DNA of 64,000 nucleotides from Fusobacterium varium (GTDB lineage: Bacteria > Fusobacteriota > Fusobacteriia > Fusobacteriales > Fusobacteriaceae): contig LR134390.1 of assembly GCA_900637705.1 (NCBI GenBank), positions 558,001 to 622,000 on the forward strand. Direction: 5' to 3'. Positions 28,275 through 36,727 of this stretch are shown in pieces. Under the pieces are notes generated by a model. The model ran no database searches. It worked only from the letters and a program-made list of their open reading frames with translations, and was not told the origin of the DNA. The position numbers and the translations under genes were made by a program. Numbering within the stretch: the first letter of the stretch is position 1; the number at the start of each line of letters is the position of its first letter.

Positions 28275-29138
28275 TTAACCAGCCAAACTTTGATTTGTAA
28301 TATTTCCTTCTTTATTTACTTCTACTATTATACAGTGTCCTGCAAAATAGTCTGGGCAGCAGCAGAAAAATATTTCTAAAGAGATTTCATTGTTTTTAAT
28401 ATTCATGGTAATACTTTCAACATATAGACTGTCAGTAAAATCTTTTTCAGAAATTGGAAAAAAGACTTTTTCTCCATCTTCCATTATATAGCACTCCTGC
28501 TCTTCATCTTCTGCTTCTTCAGCACTGGAAGCCCAATCTTCAGCTAATTCAAGCATTCCATCATCTATAAGCACTTTTTCTATTATTTGTGAATTGTCTT
28601 CAATCCATTTTAATTTATTCTTTATCTGTGGAAGAAAAGAATCAATTGTAAAATTATCTTCAGTATCAATGTATAGATCAGCAAGATCATTTTTCCAGAT
28701 ACTAAATAAAGCTTCAACAGTGAATACATCTGATTTTTTAAAATCTATAGTTTTAAGATCATTCCAAGTTTTTGTTCCCTCATATATATTTAATTTCTTA
28801 TTCAATACTCTTAAAAGCATTATTGTCCATCTGTCATTGGAATCTAATTCTAAAGATTGTTTTGTATATTTTTGAGCTTTTTCAAATTCCTCAAGTGAAT
28901 AGTAAGCAAACCCTACTCTATAATTCCAAAGAGGATCACTTATCCCTTCTTTTTCAATAGAGAATAATACTTTCAATGCACTATCAAATTTTCTTTCTCC
29001 ACTGAATGCTCTAGCCATATAGCTATTGATTTCATAATCTCTATCTTCAGATGGGATAGATTTAATTTTTTTTATTATTTTACTATATTCTTCTTTTTCT
29101 ATTAAAGCTTCAAATTCAATTTTTAATCTTTTTTCCAT
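28275..29138 (-). CDS. TPR-repeat protein of unknown function
   Basis: A 287-residue cytosolic protein. The N-terminal half holds tetratricopeptide-like repeats (NYRVGFAYYSLEEFEKAQKY then LELDSNDRWTIMLLRVL), and an acidic segment (SSAEEAEDEEQE, about residues 206-217) precedes a C-terminal beta-rich domain with ISLEIFFCCCPDYFAGH, resembling the DUF2262-type domains attached to such repeats in gut bacteria. No signal peptide. It stands alone on its strand and shares a bidirectional terminator with the MerR gene. Protein-protein binding is likely; nothing more specific can be said. Confidence 0.65.
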   Translation of the reverse strand: MEKRLKIEFEALIEKEEYSKIIKKIKSIPSEDRDYEINSYMARAFSGERKFDSALKVLFSIEKEGISDPLWNYRVGFAYYSLEEFEKAQKYTKQSLELDSNDRWTIMLLRVLNKKLNIYEGTKTWNDLKTIDFKKSDVFTVEALFSIWKNDLADLYIDTEDNFTIDSFLPQIKNKLKWIEDNSQIIEKVLIDDGMLELAEDWASSAEEAEDEEQECYIMEDGEKVFFPISEKDFTDSLYVESITMNIKNNEISLEIFFCCCPDYFAGHCIIVEVNKEGNITNQSLAG

Positions 29139-29400
29139 TATTTATTTTACCATTCCCTTTCTTCTATAGCTTCTTCTATATTTTCCTATAATATGATTTT
29201 ACCATATCGATAAACATTTAGCCATTACTCTATAGTAGAATTAATGAAAATATTTAGTTATAAAGTGTCAAAGAAAAGTTGCAAATAAAAAAATATGAAA
29301 ATATAGGAGTTCTTTTTTATATTTTTATTATAATTTTCTTTCTTTTATGTTAATATGTAGTCAGATATTTAAAAGTTGTATGAATAAAGGAGGATACATA

Positions 29401-30546
29401 ATGGAACTTAATTTAGATTTTTTGTTAGATGATATAGTAAAAAATAGAAGAGCACTTCATCAAATGCCAGAAACTGCTCTAGAAGAATTTAAAACAAAGG
29501 AATATTTAAAAAATTATCTTGTTTCTATAGGGCTTGAACCACATGATATTGTTGAAACAGGATTATATGTATATATTGAAGGAAAAGATAAGAATAATTG
29601 TATAGCTTTTCGTAGTGATATAGATGCCCTAAATATTGAAGAAGAAAATGAAATAGAGTTTGTTTCTAAAAATAATGGTAAAATGCATGCTTGTGGGCAT
29701 GATGGACATATGTCTACTTTATTAGCTTTTGCTAAATATCTTACAACTATACAGCCACTTGAGAAAAGTGTATTATTGATATTTCAGCCTGCTGAGGAAG
29801 CACCTGGAAGAGCAAAAGATATAGTAGAAACAGGAATTTTCAAAAAATACAATGTAAAAGCTATCTATGGAATGCATCTGTTCCCAGAACTTCCAGAAGG
29901 AGTAGTTGCTTGTAAAGAGGGACCTTTCTTTGCACAGGCTACTGTAATAAATGTAGAGATAACAGGAAAAAGTGGACATGGAGCTATGCCTCATAAAGCT
30001 GTAGATCCACTTATTGCTTTTACTAAGGTAATAGATGCTTATCAGACAATAATTTCAAGAAACTTTTCTCCATTTGATCCAGGAGTTATAACAATAGGTA
30101 AATTCTCTGGTGGAAGTGCTCAAAATATAATACCTGAAAAAGTTGAGTTCTGGGGAACAGCAAGAACATTTGCACAGTCTGATTCTGAATTTATAATAAA
30201 GAGAATGAAAGAGATACACAGAGGAATAGAGCTTACTTACAATGTAAAAATAGATGAAAATCTTGTTATTCTTTATCCACCAGTAATAAATGATAAAGAA
30301 CTTTATAAAAAATTTACAGAAACTATGAAGGATATGGACTATAGAGAGCAGGACGCTTTGACAATATCAGAGGATTTTGCTTACTATCAGCAGGAAGTTC
30401 CAGGAATATTTTTCCTATTGGGAACTAGAAATGAAGAAAAGGGATATATTCACCCACTTCATAACTGTCATTTCAATTTTGATGAAAAAGTATTGTTAAA
30501 AGGTGTAGAGGCTTTTGCCAGAATATTAGAAAGTCACAATAAATAA
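29401..30546 (+). CDS. M20D family amidohydrolase (HipO/ArgE-like)
   Basis: A 381-residue metal-dependent amidohydrolase that removes acyl groups from amino acids or peptides. The ATG at 29401 is used because AAAGGAGG lies directly before it; an upstream frame extension has no ribosome site. Conserved features are FRSDIDALNIEEE (70-82), MHACGHDGHMS (95-105, metal-binding C98, H100 and nearby), QPAEEAPGRA and YGMHLFPELPEG, with a C-terminal LHNCHFNFDE metal site. This is the indole-acetyl-amino-acid/hippurate hydrolase group, which also contains N-acetyl-diaminopimelate deacetylases. It appears monocistronic; substrate unknown. Confidence 0.88.
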   Translation: MELNLDFLLDDIVKNRRALHQMPETALEEFKTKEYLKNYLVSIGLEPHDIVETGLYVYIEGKDKNNCIAFRSDIDALNIEEENEIEFVSKNNGKMHACGHDGHMSTLLAFAKYLTTIQPLEKSVLLIFQPAEEAPGRAKDIVETGIFKKYNVKAIYGMHLFPELPEGVVACKEGPFFAQATVINVEITGKSGHGAMPHKAVDPLIAFTKVIDAYQTIISRNFSPFDPGVITIGKFSGGSAQNIIPEKVEFWGTARTFAQSDSEFIIKRMKEIHRGIELTYNVKIDENLVILYPPVINDKELYKKFTETMKDMDYREQDALTISEDFAYYQQEVPGIFFLLGTRNEEKGYIHPLHNCHFNFDEKVLLKGVEAFARILESHNK

Positions 30547-30550
30547 TATA

Positions 30551-30604
30551 AAAAAGCTGTTCAAGTTGATGACTAAAAATCATCAATTTGCAACAGCATT
30601 TTTT
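30551..30604. terminator. Bidirectional terminator after the amidohydrolase
   Basis: AAAAAGCTGTTCAAGTTGATGA pairs imperfectly with TCATCAATTTGCAACAGC followed by ATTTTTT, with loop CTAAAAA. It separates two convergent genes. Confidence 0.85.
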
Positions 30605-30623
30605 ATCATATATATATTTGAAA

Positions 30624-31490
30624 TTATTTTGTGATTCCTAGATAATAAGCTATATTAGCATTTTTATCTTTTCTTCCTCTGATTTTTGAAACAGAACAGC
30701 TCATGATTGCAGTTACTCCAGGTCCATGTCCAGCTTTTATGCAATCGCTATGAACAACTACACCAATAGTAACTGATCCTTTTAAATAATCTCTTCCAAA
30801 GCAATTATTACAATCTTGAAGCAGAACAATATCTCCAAATCTTAGTTCATTGATACCATATTTTTCATTAGCTTCTTTATCTCCTGTCATAATATCATAA
30901 TCACCAGAAAAAGCAGTGGCGCTTCCTACTCCTGACCCCATCAAGTAAGGAGGAATTTCAGTAGCTACAGGGACTTCAAGACATCCATCTTCAGTTATTT
31001 TTATATTCATTTTTTCTAAAAGAGTTGGATCAATATTCATGCATACAACATCATCAAACCCTTCTATTTTTAATCCTTGTCCAAAAGCTTTTACAAGTAT
31101 TTTATCATCGATATTTAATTTTTCTAAAGTTTCTTCATCAAAATATACAAGAGTATGTTCAATTCCACCATGACCACCAGTAACAAAACCAGTAGCTCCT
31201 TTAGCATCTCCTGTCATTACCTTTGCTGTATTTCCAATACACCCAAGAACCATAAGAGCATTATTTTCATTAACATTATCGTTTTTGACACTTACTCCTG
31301 GTTCAACATGATCTCCTATCCATGTCATGCATGAATCTCCAACTTTTACATTATAAGAAATACCTCCAGTAGCTGGTAATATCATAGGATCTCCATCTCT
31401 AGAAATTCTATAAGGAGAAGCTATAGTAGGACTGTGCACTTTTCCTCCCACTGATTGCATAACTAAAAATTCTTTGTTTGTCTTAATCAT
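30624..31490 (-). CDS. DUF4438 domain protein
   Basis: A 288-residue soluble protein matching the DUF4438 family, which has structural representatives but no assigned reaction. Recognisable conserved stretches include GGKVHSPTIASPYRISRDG, a Gly-rich GFVTGGHGGIEHTLVYF, and PPYLMGSGVGSATAFSGDYD, followed by HSDCIKAGHGPGVTAIMSC. Several conserved His, Cys and Asp residues suggest a metal or cofactor site. AGGAGG precedes the ATG. It stands alone on its strand. A terminator-like hairpin lies in the probable leader on the same strand, about 70 nt upstream, and could attenuate its expression. Confidence 0.75.
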   Translation of the reverse strand: MIKTNKEFLVMQSVGGKVHSPTIASPYRISRDGDPMILPATGGISYNVKVGDSCMTWIGDHVEPGVSVKNDNVNENNALMVLGCIGNTAKVMTGDAKGATGFVTGGHGGIEHTLVYFDEETLEKLNIDDKILVKAFGQGLKIEGFDDVVCMNIDPTLLEKMNIKITEDGCLEVPVATEIPPYLMGSGVGSATAFSGDYDIMTGDKEANEKYGINELRFGDIVLLQDCNNCFGRDYLKGSVTIGVVVHSDCIKAGHGPGVTAIMSCSVSKIRGRKDKNANIAYYLGITK

Positions 31491-31560
31491 TTCTTTCCTC
31501 CTGAATATTTTAACGATTATTGGCTATTGATATTTTAATACATTTTTTTATTTTAGTAAA

Positions 31561-31601
31561 GAAAAACAGGATAATTTGAACTCATTCTTCAAATTATCCT
31601 G
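31561..31601 (-). terminator. Intrinsic terminator-like hairpin upstream of the DUF4438 gene
   Basis: On the minus strand a perfect 14-bp stem CAGGATAATTTGAA/TTCAAATTATCCTG with a 7-nt loop is followed by TTTTTC. No minus-strand gene lies upstream of it, and the next gene downstream is DUF4438, so it may be a leader attenuator or the end of a short RNA encoded in 31602-31763. Confidence 0.7.
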
Positions 31602-31667
31602 CTTTCACAAATCTATATTATAAAACATCTTGGGGAAAGATTTTATATTTTTAATATATCAAGATAT

Positions 31668-31729
31668 TGTGACAATTGTGTTACAGTTAGGTTGAAAAAA
31701 TTGACAAAAAAGTTTTTCTGGACTACTAT
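31668..31729 (+). promoter_or_regulatory. Promoter with upstream dyad for the CGGC gene
   Basis: TTGACA (31701-31706), 17 bp and TACTAT (31724-31729) form a promoter ending 35 bp before the ATG. Upstream, TGTGACA-ATTG-TGTTACA (31668-31685) is an 18-bp dyad with one mismatch per arm, suited to a dimeric regulator. The dyad sits between divergent genes and could act on both. Confidence 0.55.
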
Positions 31730-31763
31730 TCTAATAGAGAAATTAGATATGTAGGAGGAAAAT

Positions 31764-32186
31764 ATGGATAATACAAAGTTAATAGTAATAATACAATGTG
31801 AAATAGCCAAAAGAAGATGCAGTGGATTTTACTGTATGGATTCTTTTTATAAGAAAGATAGAGCATTCAGTATTTACCCGAAAGAACAGGATATACAATA
31901 TATGATGTTTGAATGTGGTGGGTGTTGTGGAAAAGAAATTTCAAGCCTTCTAGGTCATTTATCCAGAAAATTAAAAGAAGAGGATATTATTAAAAAAGAT
32001 GAAGTAGTCATTCATTTAGCTTCTTGCATGGTAACTGATAATCATCATTATGACAGATGTCCACATATAGATTATATAAAAAATATAATAGCAAAACAAG
32101 GATACCGAAATGTAGTAGAGGGAACTCTTTTAGCAAAAGCTTCAGAGAAAAAACGTGAATTAGGTATGTATAAAAAATATGAGTGA
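31764..32186 (+). CDS. CGGC domain protein
   Basis: A 140-residue soluble protein with a Cys-rich core FECGGCCGKE (about residues 50-59), the signature of CGGC domain proteins, thought to bind metal or act as small redox proteins. Other conserved residues are C12 (IIQCEIAKRRCSG), HLASCMVTDNHHYDRCPH near residues 91-108, giving about nine Cys in all. TAGGAGGAAAAT precedes the ATG. The gene has a good promoter of its own and is not clearly linked to neighbours. The biochemical role is not established for the family. Confidence 0.8.
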   Translation: MDNTKLIVIIQCEIAKRRCSGFYCMDSFYKKDRAFSIYPKEQDIQYMMFECGGCCGKEISSLLGHLSRKLKEEDIIKKDEVVIHLASCMVTDNHHYDRCPHIDYIKNIIAKQGYRNVVEGTLLAKASEKKRELGMYKKYE

Positions 32187-32246
32187 TTTGATTTAAAAAA
32201 TATTTTTTAAAATGAAGGGATAAACAAATAAATTTTTCTTTTTTCG

Positions 32247-32275
32247 TTGTAAAAAGGTAGATTATTTGGTATAAT
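32247..32275 (+). promoter_or_regulatory. Promoter of the ACT/DUF711 operon
   Basis: TTGTAA (32247-32252), a 17-bp spacer and a consensus TATAAT (32270-32275) lie about 70 bp before the ACT-domain gene. Confidence 0.75.
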
Positions 32276-32343
32276 TATAAAATATTTTAGGATTATTTTG
32301 TATTATTAAAAATTTATATAAATAAAAATTCAGGAGGTAAAAA

Positions 32344-32613
32344 ATGAAGTGTATTATTACTGTCTTAGGAACAGACAAAGTTGGTATCATAGCTAAAGTA
32401 TGTACATACTTATCAGATGCTAATGTAAATATCCTTGATATTTCACAAACAATAGTTGATGGTTATTTCAATATGATGATGATAGTTGATATCACTGCTC
32501 CATCAAAACCTATGGAAGTTATAGGAGAAGAACTTAGACAAATAGGAAAAGTTCTAGGAGTTATAATTTCAATGCAACATGAAGATATTTTTAACTGTAT
32601 GCATCGTATTTAA
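32344..32613 (+). CDS. ACT domain protein (UPF0237)
   Basis: An 89-residue stand-alone ACT domain. It opens MKCIITVLGTDKVGIIAKVC, with the glycine loop DKVGI that binds amino acids in ACT domains, and continues NVNILDISQTIVDGYFNMMM, the typical strand pattern. AGGAGGTAAAAA precedes the ATG. It is followed 31 bp later by a DUF711/UPF0210 gene; this pair occurs together in many Firmicutes and other anaerobes, sometimes as one operon, but its function is not known. A role in sensing an amino acid is inferred from the fold. Confidence 0.88.
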   Translation: MKCIITVLGTDKVGIIAKVCTYLSDANVNILDISQTIVDGYFNMMMIVDITAPSKPMEVIGEELRQIGKVLGVIISMQHEDIFNCMHRI

Positions 32614-32644
32614 TTAACCAGCAGAAAATTAAGGGAGGAATGTC

Positions 32645-34003
32645 ATGATTTCCAGAGTAGAAATACAGGAAACAAATAGAATGATAGCAGAAGCTAACTT
32701 AGATGTTCGTACTATCACTATGGGGATTAGCCTTATAGATTGTGCTGATCCAGATATTAATAAATTCAATGAAAATATATATAAAAAAATAACTACATAT
32801 GCAAAAGATTTGGTAAAAGTCGGAGATGAAATTGCAAAACAATTTGGAGTACCAGTAGTTAATAAAAGAATATCAGTAACACCTATTGCTATTGCAGCAG
32901 CAGGCTGTAAAACAGATTCATATGTAAGTATTGCAAAAACTCTTGATAAAGCTGCACAAGAATGTGGAGTAAACTTTATAGGAGGGTTTTCTGCTCTTGT
33001 CCAAAAAGGCTGTACACCTTCAGATAGAATTCTTATAGATTCTATTCCAGAAGCTTTGGCTGTTACAGAAAGAGTATGTTCATCTGTAAATATAGGGACT
33101 TCAAGAAATGGATTGAATATGAATGCTGTAAAAAAAATGGGAGAGATAATAGTAAAAACTGCTGAACTTACAAAGGATAGAGATAGTATAGGGTGTGCTA
33201 AACTAGTTGTTTTTTGTAATGCAGTAGAAGATAATCCATTCATGGCAGGAGCATTTCATGGAGTAGGAGAAGCTGATTGTGTTATTAATGTAGGAGTAAG
33301 TGGACCAGGAGTTGTAAAGAGAGCATTGATGGAAGTAAGAGATGCTGACTTTGAAACACTTTGTGAAGTAGTAAAGAAAACTGCATTTAAAATAACAAGA
33401 GTAGGGCAGATAGTTGCTCAGGAAGCTTCAAGAAGATTAAATGTTCCTTTTGGAATAATTGATCTTTCATTGGCTCCTACACCAGCAATTGGAGATAGTA
33501 TTGCTGAAATATTTCAAGAGATGGGACTTGAGCATGCAGGAGCTCCTGGAACTACAGCAGCACTTGCTATATTAAATGATAATGTAAAAAAAGGTGGGGT
33601 AATGGCCTCTTCCTATGTTGGAGGATTAAGTGGAGCTTTTATTCCTGTAAGTGAAGATCACGCAATGATAGAAGCTGCAAAAGCTGGAGCTTTAACTCTT
33701 GAAAAATTAGAAGCTATGACTTGTGTATGTTCTGTTGGATTAGATATGATAGCTATTCCAGGAAGTACAACAGCAGCGACTATTTCTGGAATCATAGCTG
33801 ATGAGGCAGCTATTGGAATGATAAACAACAAAACTACTGCTGCAAGACTTATTCCAGTAATTGGAAAAGAAGTGGGAGATATGGTAGAATTTGGAGGTTT
33901 ATTAGGATATGCTCCTATTATGGCTGTAAATAAATTCAGCTGTGAAAATTTTATTAAAAGAGGAGGAAGAATTCCTGCTCCTATCCACAGTTTCAAAAAC
34001 TAA
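32645..34003 (+). CDS. PFL-like DUF711 (UPF0210) family protein
   Basis: A 452-residue cytosolic protein of the UPF0210/DUF711 family, full length. Family stretches include [20 protein letters not shown] near the N-terminus, [35 protein letters not shown] and [20 protein letters not shown]. The family is related in fold to glycyl-radical/PFL-type enzymes but lacks the glycyl radical motif, and its reaction is not known. AAGGGAGG precedes the ATG. It is paired with the ACT-domain gene just upstream, which may act as its regulatory subunit. The operon ends at a structured terminator. Confidence 0.9.
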   Translation: MISRVEIQETNRMIAEANLDVRTITMGISLIDCADPDINKFNENIYKKITTYAKDLVKVGDEIAKQFGVPVVNKRISVTPIAIAAAGCKTDSYVSIAKTLDKAAQECGVNFIGGFSALVQKGCTPSDRILIDSIPEALAVTERVCSSVNIGTSRNGLNMNAVKKMGEIIVKTAELTKDRDSIGCAKLVVFCNAVEDNPFMAGAFHGVGEADCVINVGVSGPGVVKRALMEVRDADFETLCEVVKKTAFKITRVGQIVAQEASRRLNVPFGIIDLSLAPTPAIGDSIAEIFQEMGLEHAGAPGTTAALAILNDNVKKGGVMASSYVGGLSGAFIPVSEDHAMIEAAKAGALTLEKLEAMTCVCSVGLDMIAIPGSTTAATISGIIADEAAIGMINNKTTAARLIPVIGKEVGDMVEFGGLLGYAPIMAVNKFSCENFIKRGGRIPAPIHSFKN

Positions 34004-34042
34004 CTGAATTTTAATAAAAAAGATAAAATTATAATTTTAAAG

Positions 34043-34168
34043 AAGAGAATGTCATTAAAAAGATTTTTTAAGGATTACAACAGTTTTACTGTTGTATCTC
34101 AGTAATCATAGCAGCTAAAATTGTAGCTTGCTTAATTACTGGAAAATTTATTAGTCATTCTCTTTTTT
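34043..34168 (+). terminator. Multi-hairpin terminator after the DUF711 gene
   Basis: AAGAGAATG (34043-34051) pairs with CATTCTCTT (34156-34164), followed by a T run. The 104-nt interior can form two further hairpins: GATTAC/GTAATC enclosing AACAG/CTGTT, and AGCTA/TAGCT with flanking AGC/GCT. The interior is more structured than a simple terminator loop needs. Confidence 0.55.
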
Positions 34169-34271
34169 TATCCCAAATATCTAATTTCTTTATGAATAAA
34201 TACTTTTATTTCTAAAAAAAGTAGTGTAAAATAGAAAGGATATGATAAATTTTATATTAAGGGGAGAGTAA

Positions 34272-35624
34272 ATGAATAAATTTGAAAATGACCTTTCAAA
34301 GGGAAATGTTGTAAAACAATTGATAAAATTTTCTATACCATTTCTTATTTCCAATTTGATACAGACACTATACAGTGTGGCAGATATGGTAATAGTAGGA
34401 AGATATGCTTCTACTACAAGTATGTCAGGAGTTGCTAATGGTTCACAAGTACAATTTGTAATAACTAATATGGTAATGGGATTTACTGTAGGAGGAACAG
34501 TTCTTGTAGCTCAATATCTAGGTATAGGAAATAGAAAAGCTATGAAAGAAACAATAAGCACCTTATTTACAACTTTGTTGCTAATAGCAGTTGTAATAAC
34601 TACTTTGATGATATTTACTATGGATCCATTATTAAAATTGATTCAGACTCCAGCAGAAGCTTTTTTTGAAACAAGAGCTTACTTCTTTGTAACTACATTA
34701 GGGACAATATTTATATTTGGATATAATGCTCTTAGTGCTGTTATGAGAGGAATGGGAGATAGTAAAAATCCACTGTATTTTGTTGCTATTGCCTGTGTAA
34801 CAAATATTATTTTAGATTTATTGCTTGTAGCTAAATATGGAATGGGAGCAGAGGGAGCAGCAATAGCTACTGTTATTTCTCAAGCTGTAAGTATGATATT
34901 GTGTATTATTTATTTGAAGAAAAATGGATTTATATTTGATTTTAAACTAAGCTCATTTAAATTTTATAAAGATAGATTCGATTTACTTTTAAAAATAGGA
35001 ATACCTACATCAGCTCAAAATGCTATTGTAAGTGTATCGTTCTTATTTCTGATAGCTTTAGCTAATACTTTTGGAGTATCTGCTTCTGCTGCAGTTGGAG
35101 CAGTAAGTAAATTGAATAGTTTTGCAATACTTCCAACAGTTGCTGTAAGTGCTTCTGTTTCAGCTATGAGTGCACAAAATATTGGTGCAAGGCAAATAAG
35201 GAGAGCAGTACAAACTTTAAAGACAGGAATAATATTTTCTCTTGCTATTTCTTTTATAATATTTTTATTTATGAGAATTTTTCCAGAAGATTGTTTAAGT
35301 ATGTTTGGAGAAGATAAAGAAATGATAAAATGTGGGGTAGAGTATTTAAGTGCAATAAGTTATGATTATCTTCTTGTTCCATTTGTATTTTGCTTGAATG
35401 GATTATTTATAGGTGCAGGGCATACTAAATTTTCTTTTATAAATAGTGCTTCAGCTTCATTATTTATAAGGATTCCAGCTTGTTATTTTTTAGGAGTATT
35501 TCTAAATAAAGGATTATATGGACTAGGATTAGGGGCACCTTTAGCTTCTATGTTTGGAGTGATAATGGGAGTAGTGTTCTTTTTATCTAAGAAATGGATG
35601 AGAGCTGTAATTGTAAAAGAGTAG
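34272..35624 (+). CDS. MATE-family efflux transporter
   Basis: A 450-residue inner-membrane exporter of the MATE family with 12 predicted helices in two six-helix halves. It starts DLSKGNVVKQLIKFSIPFLI, has SVADMVIVGRYAST (helix 2 region) and MGFTVGGTVLVAQYLG in the first half, and the mirrored VSVSFLFLIALANTFGVSAS in the second. Such proteins exchange Na+ or H+ for cationic drugs or metabolites. AAGGGGAGAG precedes the ATG. It appears monocistronic. No hairpin terminator lies right after its stop; the first is at 36055, beyond the tandem repeat array, so its transcript may read through the array. Confidence 0.9.
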   Translation: MNKFENDLSKGNVVKQLIKFSIPFLISNLIQTLYSVADMVIVGRYASTTSMSGVANGSQVQFVITNMVMGFTVGGTVLVAQYLGIGNRKAMKETISTLFTTLLLIAVVITTLMIFTMDPLLKLIQTPAEAFFETRAYFFVTTLGTIFIFGYNALSAVMRGMGDSKNPLYFVAIACVTNIILDLLLVAKYGMGAEGAAIATVISQAVSMILCIIYLKKNGFIFDFKLSSFKFYKDRFDLLLKIGIPTSAQNAIVSVSFLFLIALANTFGVSASAAVGAVSKLNSFAILPTVAVSASVSAMSAQNIGARQIRRAVQTLKTGIIFSLAISFIIFLFMRIFPEDCLSMFGEDKEMIKCGVEYLSAISYDYLLVPFVFCLNGLFIGAGHTKFSFINSASASLFIRIPACYFLGVFLNKGLYGLGLGAPLASMFGVIMGVVFFLSKKWMRAVIVKE

Positions 35625-35632
35625 AATAAAAA

Positions 35633-35649
35633 AATTTAAAACAAAAGGA
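35633..35649 (+). repeat. 17-bp direct repeat, left copy
   Basis: AATTTAAAACAAAAGGA is repeated without change at 36089-36105. The two copies enclose the tandem array and its terminator (439 bp between them). They look like a target-site duplication or recombination scar, but an origin by simple duplication is equally possible. Confidence 0.75.
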
Positions 35650-35674
35650 TCAGCAGGCAGGCTCAGCATATAAA

Positions 35675-36052
35675 ATTAGTGCGGCGTAAAGTGCGGCGCA
35701 AGAAAAAACAATAAGGAACATATAAATGCAGCAAACTCAAGTTTTCAGCAGGTAGGCTCAGCATATAAAATTAGTGCGGCGTAAAGTGCGGCGCAAGAAA
35801 AACAATAAGGAACATATAAATGCAGCAAACTCAAGTTTTCAGCAGGTAGGCTCAGCATATAAAATTAGTGCGGCGTAAGGTGCGGCGCAAGAAAAACAAT
35901 AAGGAACATATAAATGCAGCAAACTCAAGTTTTCAGCAGGTAGGCTCAGCATATAAAATTAGTGCGGCGTAAGGTGCGGCGCAAGAAAAAACAATAAGGA
36001 ACATATAAATGCAGCAAACTCAAGTTTTCAGCAGGCAGGTTCAGCATATAAA
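35675..36052 (+). repeat. Tandem array: four 94/95-bp units, non-coding
   Basis: Units span 35675-35769 (95), 35770-35863 (94), 35864-35957 (94) and 35958-36052 (95). They are nearly identical: they differ by A5 or A6 in one run, GTAAAG versus GTAAGG in the middle, and AGGTAGGC, or AGGCAGGT in the last. A partial unit (CAGCAGGCAGGCTCAGCATA) precedes the first copy at 35651. Each unit holds a direct pair GTGCGGCG, a small hairpin AAACT-CA-AGTTT, and ATGCAGC near GCTCAGCAT that can pair. The unit is far more GC-rich than its surroundings, and its length is not a multiple of three, so it does not encode a protein repeat. It is not CRISPR: no spacers. Confidence 0.95.
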
Positions 36053-36054
36053 AT

Positions 36055-36088
36055 AAAGGACTGTATTCTAGAGTTACAGTCCTTTTTT
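36055..36088 (+). terminator. Terminator closing the tandem array
   Basis: A perfect 11-bp stem AAAGGACTGTA/TACAGTCCTTT with loop TTCTAGAGT and a T run starts 2 bp after the last unit. It is the first terminator after the MATE gene. Confidence 0.88.
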
Positions 36089-36105
36089 AATTTAAAACAA
36101 AAGGA
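36089..36105 (+). repeat. 17-bp direct repeat, right copy
   Basis: Identical to 35633-35649 (AATTTAAAACAAAAGGA); it begins at the end of the terminator T run. Confidence 0.75.
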
Positions 36106-36150
36106 ATAGATTCTTGTAAATGGAATTTAAATTCATTTGTATTTTCTGTA

Positions 36151-36231
36151 ATTTTAGTAAAAAATTATCACCCATGAGGTAAATTTACCTTGTGGGTGAT
36201 TTTTGTTATGGTAGATAATTTTTAGCAAAAA
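36151..36231 (+). repeat. Diverged palindromic repeat, copy A
   Basis: It starts ATTTTAGTAAAAAA and contains a 34-bp near-perfect palindrome at 36167-36200: ATCACCCAT-GAGGTAAATTT and its mirror ACCT-TGTGGGTGAT, with a perfect AGGTAAATTTACCT core, then TTTTTG. It can form a hairpin with a T run, so may also work as a terminator. Copy B at 36302 shares layout and many bases. Confidence 0.65.
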
Positions 36232-36301
36232 ATTTGTAAAAAAATATTTTATAAAATAAAAAAGTAAAATTTTTTAACATGATTATAAAAATAAAAAAAA
36301 T

Positions 36302-36380
36302 ATTTTAGTAAAAAAAATCATCAGCCGTTAGTTAAATTTACCGTGTAGGTTATTTTTGCTTACGGTGGGCAATTAAAGAT
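36302..36380 (+). repeat. Diverged palindromic repeat, copy B
   Basis: It starts ATTTTAGTAAAAAA like copy A and keeps TTAAATTTACC, GTGTAGGTTATTTTTG and TACGGTGGGCAATT at matching places, but the palindrome is eroded (ATCAGCCGTTAGTTAAATTT). The 36232-36301 stretch between copies, and 36381-36488 after them, is plain AT-rich DNA with no gene seen. Confidence 0.55.
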
Positions 36381-36488
36381 AATCTTAGTATCAAAAGAAG
36401 TTATACATTTCTTTGGGAAAAGAGAGAAAAATAAAGAATTTTTTTTTACAAAAGATAGAAAAATATTAAAAAAATCCTTTAAAAAATA

Positions 36489-36516
36489 TTGATGAAATAA
36501 GGTTGTTTAGTATAAA
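36489..36516 (+). promoter_or_regulatory. Possible promoter of the HTH gene/autotransporter region
   Basis: TTGATG (36489-36494), a 16-bp spacer and TATAAA (36511-36516), about 210 bp before the ATG at 36728. The long leader in between shows no clear gene. Confidence 0.4.
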
Positions 36517-36727
36517 TATTATAAATGATAGGAAGATGTTTTATTCTGTTCTTTATTTCAAATTTTTAAATCTTATATATACAAAAATAGAATGTTGTGA
36601 TAATATATGAACCATATCATTTGTGAAAATTTTAACCATAAAGAAAGTCTTACAAAAAAGATTGTAAAAAAAAGTAATAACTATAAAAAAGTTTGTAGAT
36701 ATTACTACGAATTTGAAGGAGTGAAAG

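Noticed and set aside
31668-31685. Rex operator
   Set aside because: Rex sites need TTGTGA-N6-TCACAA-type spacing; here the half-sites are separated differently.
35675-36052. CRISPR array
   Set aside because: Units are 94/95 bp and contiguous with no unique spacers, and no cas gene is near.
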